DNA from: Ureibacillus aquaedulcis
Lineage (GTDB): Bacteria > Bacillota > Bacilli > Bacillales_A > Planococcaceae
Assembly: GCF_030418165.1 (NCBI RefSeq)
Contig: NZ_JAUHTQ010000013.1
Location: 45,019-109,018, forward strand
Length of the DNA stretch: 64,000 bases
Direction: 5' to 3'
The notes beneath the pieces are model-generated. The model saw nothing but the letters and a program-made list of their open reading frames with translations. It was not told the origin of the DNA and did no database searches. Shown here piece by piece: positions 1 to 7,323 of the stretch. Made by a program: the position numbers and the translations under genes. Each line of letters opens with the position of its first letter. The first letter of the stretch is position 1.

Positions 1-504
1 CCGTTCGGTATCCAGCTTATATTTGGCATTTTGATTATTGGCTATCAGCAGCTCCTGTTGTTTCTCCTCGACTGATTTAAGTGCGCTCTCTAATTCCATA
101 AGGGTCTTTTCCTTATCGCGGTAAGCATTTTCAGCCATCTTTTTTGCATGAAGAATCTCGTCCTCAAAGGCATTGCGATTATGCATCGGGACAATCACGC
201 AGACAATCTCATTATTTTTTTGCAGCGATGCATTCAATAATACAGGAATTTCTTCCCCGCTTTCAGTATGTAATGAAATATACATTTCCTCAACACGATG
301 CTTTGTTTTTATAAGTGGGAAAAAATAAAGCTGCATAAAAATTTGTGCGGAATTAGCTAGTGCTGCATTTATATGTTTCCCGATAAGCTGCTTCGGTGAT
401 GGACATTGTAAAATTTTTAGCAATGTCCTATTAATGGATTGAATCATCCCATCCCTCGATAGTGTCAAAAATCCACATGGTGCTTCTTCTATTAATTCGT
501 CCAT
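1..504 (-). CDS. rsbP: RsbP-like PAS/PP2C phosphatase, N-terminal part (cut by window edge)
   Basis: Only the first 168 codons are in the window; the frame is open to base 1. The N-terminus (MDELIEEAPCGFLTLSRDG) and the following PAS domain (about residues 5-115) resemble the start of B. subtilis RsbP. A charged helical stretch (about 118-168) fits the coiled-coil linker that precedes the PP2C phosphatase domain, which would lie outside the window. In B. subtilis RsbP dephosphorylates RsbV under energy stress and so releases sigma B. The ATG follows the rsbQ stop codon directly (TAAATG), so the two are cotranscribed and probably translationally coupled. Identity rests on recalled family similarity and on the rsbQ neighbour. 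Confidence 0.85.
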   Translation of the reverse strand, partial: MDELIEEAPCGFLTLSRDGMIQSINRTLLKILQCPSPKQLIGKHINAALANSAQIFMQLYFFPLIKTKHRVEEMYISLHTESGEEIPVLLNASLQKNNEIVCVIVPMHNRNAFEDEILHAKKMAENAYRDKEKTLMELESALKSVEEKQQELLIANNQNAKYKLDTER

Positions 505-1347
505 TTAAACTTCACCTACACCCTCCCCAACCAGTGATGCAGATTGATTAGTTAAGTATTTTTTTATAGATTGAATAGTTTCATCAGGGTCACTCATATG
601 CGGGCAGTGACCGATAGCATTCATATGTGTTAGTGTACTGTTTGGCATTTTCTTTTTTAGATACTCGCCAACTTCCTTGGGTGCAATGATATCATCGGAG
701 CACTGAAGAATAAGGGACGGTACAGGCGCTTTTGCGAGATGCGGGCGACTATCGGTAAAGAAACATGCCCTTGCAAAGGTATTTACAATCAAAGGATCAG
801 TAGAGCAAAAACGATCTTCCAAATTTTTCGCCACATCTGATTGTCTATTATTATTTAGAAGATTAATAGAGAAAGCATTAGCCCATCCTATATAGTTTTT
901 CTCCATCATGGCTAATAAGCTTTCCAGATCTTCTCTTTCGAAACCACCTTTATACTCAGGAGGATCATTCAAATAACAGGGTGAAGGTGCAATCATAATC
1001 AGCTGTGAAAAATATTCCGGTCTCTGAATAGATGCCAATAAACCAATCATACTACTTACGGAATGCCCGATAAATATTGCGTCCTCTAATTTCAAGGCTG
1101 TGCAAACATCTATGACGTCCTGTACGTAACCAGATAATTCACTATATTTAGCAGGATCGAAAGCTGAAACATTCGAACTTCCTAAACCAACATAATCAAA
1201 TAAAATAACTTGGTATTCATCTGCAAAAGCGGGTGCAACATCTTTCCAAACCGTTTGATCACATCCAAAACCAGCCGCGAAAATGATTGATTTCTTCCCC
1301 TTGCCACTAATATTTACGTGATTTCGCTTAATAGTATCCTGGCTCAA
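505..1347 (-). CDS. rsbQ: RsbQ alpha/beta hydrolase, sigma B energy-stress regulator
   Basis: This 280-residue alpha/beta hydrolase matches B. subtilis RsbQ in length and in long stretches such as FGCDQTVW, FDYVGLG, PSPCYLNDPPEY and MEKNYIGW. The catalytic triad is visible: Ser96 in GHSVSS, Asp219 in CSDDIIAP and His247 in GHCPH. RsbQ is the partner that makes the PAS phosphatase RsbP able to respond to energy stress, probably by acting on a small hydrophobic ligand sensed by the PAS domain. The start is TTG, with AGGAGAGGTG just upstream. The last ~13 residues extend past the usual RsbQ end and carry the rsbP ribosome binding site. Confidence 0.92.
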   Translation of the reverse strand: MSQDTIKRNHVNISGKGKKSIIFAAGFGCDQTVWKDVAPAFADEYQVILFDYVGLGSSNVSAFDPAKYSELSGYVQDVIDVCTALKLEDAIFIGHSVSSMIGLLASIQRPEYFSQLIMIAPSPCYLNDPPEYKGGFEREDLESLLAMMEKNYIGWANAFSINLLNNNRQSDVAKNLEDRFCSTDPLIVNTFARACFFTDSRPHLAKAPVPSLILQCSDDIIAPKEVGEYLKKKMPNSTLTHMNAIGHCPHMSDPDETIQSIKKYLTNQSASLVGEGVGEV

Positions 1348-1453
1348 AATTCACCTCTCCTTTCCAATATATTGATTCATACCATTATCATATCACTTTT
1401 TAGGCCCTTTACTATAATCTAAGCTACTTAATTACCTGACTACCTTTCTAGTT

Positions 1454-1487
1454 AAAAAGAGCGATTGCTCAATTTGAACAATCGCTC
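1454..1487 (-). terminator. Rho-independent terminator of the MmpL gene
   Basis: A perfect 9-bp stem (GAGCGATTG/CAATCGCTC) with an 11-base loop is followed on the minus strand by TTTTT. It lies 20 bp past the MmpL stop codon. Confidence 0.85.
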
Positions 1488-1506
1488 CCATTTCTAGAAT
1501 ATAAAA

Positions 1507-4500
1507 TTAGATTTTATTTTCCTCCTTTGAGACATAAGCTTTTAATGTACCTGGCAGAGCCATCAAAGCCGGAACAAAGAGCGGCAGCAGGATAAAGCAA
1601 AGAACAATCAATCCTGTAATAACTGCTATAGCTAGTTCCGTTAACAGTATTATTCCAGCTGGCATCAATGTGGCAAAAGTACCGCCAAGTATAATTACTG
1701 CAGAAATGATAACGCCGCCGGTATGCTTGGAAGCCAATACAATTGCTTCTTTTGGAGAAAGCTCCGGGTATTCCTTGAAGCGCATCATCAAGAAAATACT
1801 ATAATCTACTCCCAGGGCAACAATGATGATAAAGGAGAAGAATGGGACAAAGGAAGAAATTCCATCGTACCCCAATAGATTCAGGAAAATAAAATTAATG
1901 ATGAACATCGCTGTATAATATGCCCCAACAAGGGAAGCCGTAATAAATACCGGCGTCCAGAATGAACGAATCACCAGGAATAAAACAAGCAGCACGCCAA
2001 TAATTACAATTACCGTTGTTCTACTTAAATCTCTCGATAATACATCGTTCATATCATTCGTTGTCGCACTTGTTCCTACCGTACCACTTTCTGCACCCGA
2101 AAGAACTGAACCTTTCAATCCGGCTGCAAGTGTATCGTTGATTGTATTGATTGTTGCCAAGGCAGCGTCGGAATAAGGATCATCCTTCAAAACAACCGTC
2201 ATCTTTGTAATTTTACGGTCTTCGGACATAAATGCGTCCAACGATTTCTTAAATTCCTCATTTGTTAATGCTTCCTGTGGAATGAAAAAGGTTTTGTTCG
2301 TATTGAGCTGAGTCAAATAGCCATTTGTCTGCTCCAGTCCATCCGAAATTCCTTCTAGCCCATTATTGACATCTGTTAATTTTTCTCCAAATTCACCGAA
2401 TCCATTAAGTCCTGCAACTAGCTGCTGCTGACCGGCCTTTATTTCACCAAGCCCGGTATTTACTGTATTCATATTCGCTACAATTGTGTCAATTCCTGAA
2501 GATGCTTGTCCAAGTCCATCTTTTAACTTATCCAAGCCGGCCACCATTTGAGATAGACCATTGTTCATGTTTGCCAAATTTTCGTTCGCTGCAGCAAAAC
2601 CTGCAGTGACTGTATTATAATTTTCATTTAATGCGGCTATACCCTCTGGCGTAATTTGAATTAAAGATGATGAAAGCCCATCAATCGTTTGTTTTAACGC
2701 CAGGAAATTTTCATCACTACCAGACTCTGCATAACTGCTCCCTAATGCCTCTATCATGGATTGCATTTGTGCAAGTGCACTTTTAACTCCCAATAGAGCG
2801 TTTGCTGCCTCTTGATAATGAGTACCCATTTCAGAGTACCCGTCCTGCATTTTTCCATAACTTTCGGCTAGTGTCCCTACCCCATCACTCATAGTAGAGA
2901 GATTTGTTTCAATTGCTGCCAACCCGTTATAGATGGTTTGTGGATTATTCGTTCCATCCTCGATTCCAGCTTGGATTTGTTGCAGTCCGTTTGTTAAGGC
3001 TGTCATCCCGTCCTGAAGTTTTGCAGTTCCATCGACCATTTGGGTCACCTCGGAAAAGTCTGCAGATTGCAGTCCTTCTTGAGCTTCCGCCAATCCATCA
3101 TAGATTTGGTCAACCCCATCTTGCGTTTGGGAAAGTCCATCAGTAACACTTCCCATTTGACTATCGACATAAAAGTCTGGAATTTCCTTGCCTTGAGGCT
3201 GAGTGACCGATGAAACCATCTTCACTCCTTCCAGCTCATTCAACTGTTCTGTAATGTTATCAATAACAGCAAGAGATTCATTGTTATCAAGTGCTTCATC
3301 GTTTTCAATAACTACGGTAGCAGGCATCGCTTGACCTTTCCCAAAGTGCTCGGCTACGAGATTAATCGCTTTCGATGAAGGATAATTATCTCCAAGTTCA
3401 CCGACCGTATCGAAATTAAGTTTTTCTTCATGAAGGATGATCATCGGTGCAATGATTGCAAGAATGATGATTGTAACAAGAATCGGGTGCTTTGTACCAA
3501 AGGAAGAAGTTTTCTCCCAGAACTTGTTATCCTTATGGCCTCCAACATTTTTAGATGGCCAGAAAATTTTCTTTCCTAGTACTTTCATGACGAAAGGTGT
3601 TAATGTCAAGATTTCCAGCAGCAGTATAGTTACTCCAATCACAACAACTACACCTGATTTATAGATTGGCGATTCTGAGAAAACTAGGGCCAGGAAAGCA
3701 ATGAATACTGTGAGAATACTATAGGCAATCGTTTTACCCGCTGTTTTATACGTATTAATGATAGAGTCATCCACTGAGTGGCCATGCGCCAATTCTTCCT
3801 TGAATCGATTAAATATTAGGATGTTATAATCTGTACCGATTCCGAAAAGAATCAGGACCAACAGCATCTGTGTAAGACTCGTTATTGGGAAACCAGCTTT
3901 ATCTATTAATTGAGCGGCAATTCCCATTGAAACAAGGTAAGAAAAAGCCACCGTTATAAGTGATATGAATGGTGTAACAACTGATCTAAAGGCGATGATA
4001 AGTACTATTAAAATAAATACAACTGTCAATGCAGCACTTTTCTCAACACCTGCCTGGGATGCTTTTAAATAGTCATTATTAATAAAATCTTCCCCACTAA
4101 GGTAGTAGTCGACAGGAACATCTTCCAGTTTTCTTTCAAATTGTTCTTTAATGTCGTCGATTTCTCGCCCTTTTTTATCAAGTTTATAGCTCACCATCAG
4201 GGTTGTGCCATCTTCAGAGAATAAAGAGCTTTTTGCATCCGGCATACTGAACGGGTCAATCATCTGAGTAACGCCTAGTTCCGTGCTGTTATTACGGATA
4301 GATTCAACAGCCTCCCCAATCTGCTGCACGTCCTCATCCGATATTTTATGTTCATCGTAAAAAACAATTAGATTATCCGTACCTTTAGTGGTATCCATCT
4401 TCTCCAAGATATCTCCTGCAATGACAGATGGACTTGCACTGCTTGTCCCTTCTTGTCCCTGTTGGCGCAATATCGCATTGATATCAGGCTGAATAACTGT

Positions 4501-4566
4501 CAGCACGATTGTTGCAATAAGCCAAATTGCAAAAACGGCCCAGCGTCCTTTTATAATAGTTTTCAA
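1507..4566 (-). CDS. ydgH: MmpL/RND-family exporter (YdgH-like)
   Basis: The 1019-residue protein has the duplicated RND/MmpL plan: TM1 (about 8-28), an extracytoplasmic domain, five TM helices (about 175-335), TM7 (about 360-380), a very long second extracytoplasmic region (about 385-830) and five final TM helices (about 845-1005). The MmpL-typical GIGTDYNILIFNRFKEE and GVDYSIFLMMRFKEY segments follow TM4 and TM10 and carry the Asp-Tyr pairs used for proton coupling. The second loop contains about 300 residues of degenerate G-L-x-x-like heptad repeats, as in YhgE/Pip-type proteins. It forms an operon with the MarR gene 27 bp upstream, like ydgG-ydgH of B. subtilis. The substrate is unknown; lipids or hydrophobic toxicants are an inference from the family. 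Confidence 0.9.
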   Translation of the reverse strand: MKTIIKGRWAVFAIWLIATIVLTVIQPDINAILRQQGQEGTSSASPSVIAGDILEKMDTTKGTDNLIVFYDEHKISDEDVQQIGEAVESIRNNSTELGVTQMIDPFSMPDAKSSLFSEDGTTLMVSYKLDKKGREIDDIKEQFERKLEDVPVDYYLSGEDFINNDYLKASQAGVEKSAALTVVFILIVLIIAFRSVVTPFISLITVAFSYLVSMGIAAQLIDKAGFPITSLTQMLLVLILFGIGTDYNILIFNRFKEELAHGHSVDDSIINTYKTAGKTIAYSILTVFIAFLALVFSESPIYKSGVVVVIGVTILLLEILTLTPFVMKVLGKKIFWPSKNVGGHKDNKFWEKTSSFGTKHPILVTIIILAIIAPMIILHEEKLNFDTVGELGDNYPSSKAINLVAEHFGKGQAMPATVVIENDEALDNNESLAVIDNITEQLNELEGVKMVSSVTQPQGKEIPDFYVDSQMGSVTDGLSQTQDGVDQIYDGLAEAQEGLQSADFSEVTQMVDGTAKLQDGMTALTNGLQQIQAGIEDGTNNPQTIYNGLAAIETNLSTMSDGVGTLAESYGKMQDGYSEMGTHYQEAANALLGVKSALAQMQSMIEALGSSYAESGSDENFLALKQTIDGLSSSLIQITPEGIAALNENYNTVTAGFAAANENLANMNNGLSQMVAGLDKLKDGLGQASSGIDTIVANMNTVNTGLGEIKAGQQQLVAGLNGFGEFGEKLTDVNNGLEGISDGLEQTNGYLTQLNTNKTFFIPQEALTNEEFKKSLDAFMSEDRKITKMTVVLKDDPYSDAALATINTINDTLAAGLKGSVLSGAESGTVGTSATTNDMNDVLSRDLSRTTVIVIIGVLLVLFLVIRSFWTPVFITASLVGAYYTAMFIINFIFLNLLGYDGISSFVPFFSFIIIVALGVDYSIFLMMRFKEYPELSPKEAIVLASKHTGGVIISAVIILGGTFATLMPAGIILLTELAIAVITGLIVLCFILLPLFVPALMALPGTLKAYVSKEENKI

Positions 4567-4593
4567 TTTGTATCCTCCATTTTTGTCCGTATG

Positions 4594-5097
4594 TTATTTT
4601 CCGCTTTTGTCCTTTTCGGAGAAGTACAAAATGTCGATGAAATCATAGTTGTCCATTCCTTCAGCAATCATTTTTTCTTTAACCGCCGAAACTAATAATT
4701 TCATCCCTTTCTCCACTATTTCTTGTTCGCCGGGACTTAAAAGATCTATTGCCCCAACCAATGACTGGTTTGCCAGTTCAGTTATACTCTCGTCAATCTT
4801 TTCAACCAATCTGGCAGTTAATGAAATATCCACTAGACGTTTATCTTTTTGGTTTGGCTTTTTCTCCAGCAATTCTTTGGCAATCAGCCTTTCAACAATA
4901 TCCGAAACCGTACTTTGGGTCATCTTCAAATTTTGAGAGAGTTGCTTGATGCTAACGGTTTTATGGGCATATACATCGGCGATTACTCTTATTTGTGGAA
5001 TCGTGACTCCATGTTCTTCCGCTGTTTTTTGTAGACTCTTCATCGTATAGCGATGGATAAAATCAATTGATTCCCCAATAAATTTTGCTCTATTCAA
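4594..5097 (-). CDS. ydgG: MarR-family transcriptional regulator
   Basis: The 167-residue protein has a MarR winged helix: recognition-helix region VSIKQLSQNLKMTQSTVSDIVERL (about 52-75) followed by the wing, with the RLVDISLT segment typical of the family. It starts with TTG behind a strong GGAGGA site (7-base spacing). It is the first gene of a two-gene operon with the MmpL exporter, so it most likely represses that exporter and itself. A promoter overlapped by an 11-bp perfect inverted repeat lies directly upstream (see the separate entry). The effector is unknown. Confidence 0.9.
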   Translation of the reverse strand: MNRAKFIGESIDFIHRYTMKSLQKTAEEHGVTIPQIRVIADVYAHKTVSIKQLSQNLKMTQSTVSDIVERLIAKELLEKKPNQKDKRLVDISLTARLVEKIDESITELANQSLVGAIDLLSPGEQEIVEKGMKLLVSAVKEKMIAEGMDNYDFIDILYFSEKDKSGK

Positions 5098-5112
5098 TTT
5101 CTATTCCTCCCG

Positions 5113-5176
5113 AAAATAAATCGCATCCGATACATCGTGTACGATTTATTTTATTTTTATAAGTTTCCTTTGTCAA
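5113..5176 (-). promoter_or_regulatory. Promoter of the MarR-MmpL operon with palindromic operator
   Basis: Minus-strand -35 TTGACA (5171-5176), a 17-bp spacer and -10 TAAAAT (5148-5153) form a near-consensus sigma A promoter. A perfect 11-bp inverted repeat, AAAATAAATCG...CGATTTATTTT (5113-5123 and 5142-5152), covers the -10 and the transcript start. A small TACA-TCG-TGTA palindrome (5131-5141) lies between the arms. A repressor bound here would block the promoter, which fits MarR autoregulation; the binding itself is inference. Confidence 0.75.
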
Positions 5177-5241
5177 TAGAGCATAAGAATTTTTGGCTTG
5201 TTTTTAACTTGTGGATAGAGCTGCACAATCCTGTTCAATTG

Positions 5242-5277
5242 AAAAAAGGCAATACCCCTATAGGGATATTGCCTTTT
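5242..5277 (-). terminator. Terminator of the symporter operon
   Basis: A 13-bp hairpin with one wobble (GGCAATA-CCCTA type arms) is flanked by an A-run on one side and a T-run on the other, so it can act both ways. It lies about 70 bp past the symporter stop codon on the minus strand. Confidence 0.8.
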
Positions 5278-5348
5278 TGAATAAAATTAGTTTCTTCCTT
5301 GGACCGTTTATTCTTGAATCTTTGCTTTAAGTAATTATTTCGAATATC

Positions 5349-6824
5349 CTAGTTATCTTGTTGCGTAAATAATTGGGCCATAATCGGGTTGGATTGACGA
5401 TTGATTTTCTTAACAAAAAGCGGATTTAGAAGAACAAGAACCAGGACATTTGCCAATAGGCCCCAGAAACCTTCGTAAATACCGAAAGTCATCCCGGTTC
5501 CGGATACAGTAAACGTAACAACTAACCCAACGATCAATCCAATTATCGTTGCCTGTTTCGTTTGTTTTCTCCAGAACAAGCTAAAGACAATGGCCGGGAA
5601 GATTTGAACCATTCCGGATACCCCCAGAAGTTGAAGAGAAACAAGGGCTGTCGGGAACAACATTCCGAATATCAAGGCCAACCCGATAACGACAAATACC
5701 ATCGATCTTGTAATAAGTGTCAATTTTGCAGGTGCAACCTTCGGATTAATAAAATCACGGTAAATATTATTGGCAAAAAGATTGGATGCACCGATTGCCA
5801 TGATGGAACATGGAATAAGCGAAGCAAGTGCAATCGTGGCATAGGCGAGTCCTTGAACCACCCCGCCGTAAGACACTTGAATTAAATTTAATAAGGCAAA
5901 ACGAGGATCGCTGCCCTCCGGCAATACATGAAATGCAGCAAACCCTAGAAATACAACAAGAATCAACACAATATTATATAGTGGCAGATAGATAGCATTT
6001 TTTCGAAGTGTATCAGCGTTTTTCGCCGTTAGTACACCTGTAGCACCATGAGCCCACATAAATAACGCCAATCCGGATACGAGTGAAGCAGTTAGGAACC
6101 AAGGGATCCCTTTTGGTCCAGTCGTCGGGATTGTTAGAAGTTCGGGAGATTCCACCACAATTTTATTAATCATGGATCCCCAACCGCCAAAATGGATCAT
6201 CGGAATAGATACTACAAGGAACAACATAATAACCCAGATTAAAATATCTTTAATAATAGCCGTGTAGGTTGGTCCTTTGATTCCACTAAAGAATGTATAA
6301 AGTGCAACCAATAGAAACGAAATGATTACAACTACTTGAATATTAATATAACCTGTACCAGCTACTCTTAATGTATCTTGTATACCTGCCAGCTGTAAAT
6401 CAATATACGGAATAAGCATTAATACACCAACAATGGCTATAAGAAGGGACAAAAATTTACTATCAAATCTTCCTTTCGCATAATCGGCAAGGGTAGTAAA
6501 CTTAAATTCCTTCGAAACCTTCCACAACTTCGGTAAATAGAAGTAAGAAATAAAGAAAGCTATAATAGTATAAGGAATAGCAAAGAAAGCAAGACTTCCA
6601 CCTGTATAGGCTGTACTCGTTAGCCCAAGGAATGTATAGGCTGTATATAAGTCAGCACCTACCAAAAGCCACACGAGCAAAGGTCCAAATTTCCTTCCGC
6701 CTACGGACCATTCTTCTACCGAACTCCTGCTTGACTTATCTCTTCCTGCTATAAATCCAATTAATACAACTGTAAGTACGATAAAACTTGTGACCAACAA
6801 AGCTGTTAGATTCCCCTGCATCAT
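5349..6824 (-). CDS. yhjB: Sodium:solute symporter (SSS family, YhjB-like)
   Basis: The 491-residue, highly hydrophobic protein has about 13 predicted TM helices and typical SSS features: an SVGGRKFGPLLVWLLVGADLY-type segment before TM2, the unwound-helix region around YTAYTFLGLTSTAYTGG, and the conserved SLIPCSIMAIGASNLFANNIYR segment (about 335-355). It would import an organic solute such as a monocarboxylate or amino acid with Na+, but the substrate cannot be read from the sequence. It overlaps the upstream DUF3311 gene by ATGA. The pair matches yhjC-yhjB of B. subtilis. Confidence 0.88.
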   Translation of the reverse strand: MMQGNLTALLVTSFIVLTVVLIGFIAGRDKSSRSSVEEWSVGGRKFGPLLVWLLVGADLYTAYTFLGLTSTAYTGGSLAFFAIPYTIIAFFISYFYLPKLWKVSKEFKFTTLADYAKGRFDSKFLSLLIAIVGVLMLIPYIDLQLAGIQDTLRVAGTGYINIQVVVIISFLLVALYTFFSGIKGPTYTAIIKDILIWVIMLFLVVSIPMIHFGGWGSMINKIVVESPELLTIPTTGPKGIPWFLTASLVSGLALFMWAHGATGVLTAKNADTLRKNAIYLPLYNIVLILVVFLGFAAFHVLPEGSDPRFALLNLIQVSYGGVVQGLAYATIALASLIPCSIMAIGASNLFANNIYRDFINPKVAPAKLTLITRSMVFVVIGLALIFGMLFPTALVSLQLLGVSGMVQIFPAIVFSLFWRKQTKQATIIGLIVGLVVTFTVSGTGMTFGIYEGFWGLLANVLVLVLLNPLFVKKINRQSNPIMAQLFTQQDN

Positions 6825-7021
6825 TCAATGCTCCCTTCCGATTTTTGTAATCGATAAATGATATATGTACATATTGGTACAATAATCATGCCCAGGAATA
6901 GCCAAAAGTGGAAAAATGGCAACCCCAGAATAATAGGGTGAATTCGATTAACAAAAGGTATGGCTCCCAGCATCATAACAAAAGGTAAAGCTGCTAAAAT
7001 CGCTATGATCAATCTTCTCAT
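6821..7021 (-). CDS. yhjC: DUF3311 small membrane protein (YhjC-like)
   Basis: This 66-residue protein has two TM helices (about 5-25 and 32-60), with the PFFHFWLFLGMIIVPICTYIIY segment that is characteristic of DUF3311. Such proteins are usually encoded just before an SSS symporter, as here with a 4-base ATGA overlap, and are thought to be small accessory subunits. It starts with ATG behind GGGAGGAAAA. Function beyond partnering the symporter is not established. Confidence 0.85.
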   Translation of the reverse strand: MRRLIIAILAALPFVMMLGAIPFVNRIHPIILGLPFFHFWLFLGMIIVPICTYIIYRLQKSEGSIE

Positions 7022-7231
7022 TATATATTTTCCTCCCTTTAATTGATGAAATAGTATAATATATTAAAATAGTTTGAATTTAATAATAATATCATAAAGC
7101 TGACGTAAAACAAGGAGATTTTCAATAAAAAGGAAACATAGGATATCAAACATGATTCTTACGCCATTATGTTAGCCTTAATTTCTCTTAAGTTTCTTAT
7201 AAATTACTGTTTTCGTTGATATAAAATAAGA

Positions 7232-7266
7232 AAAGGCAAACTCCCAAAATGGAAGGTTGCCTTCTA
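7232..7266 (-). terminator. Terminator of the ABC exporter operon
   Basis: An AAGGCAAC/GTTTGCCTT-type stem with a short loop is followed on the minus strand by TTTTCTTATTTT, 60 bp past the permease stop. The rest of the 302-bp gap up to the DUF3311 start is AT-rich and shows nothing else I can name. Confidence 0.7.
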
Positions 7267-7323
7267 ATAAAATGTTCTAATTTATATAAGTTGAGGTATT
7301 GTTTCTTATATTTAAAAAATATT

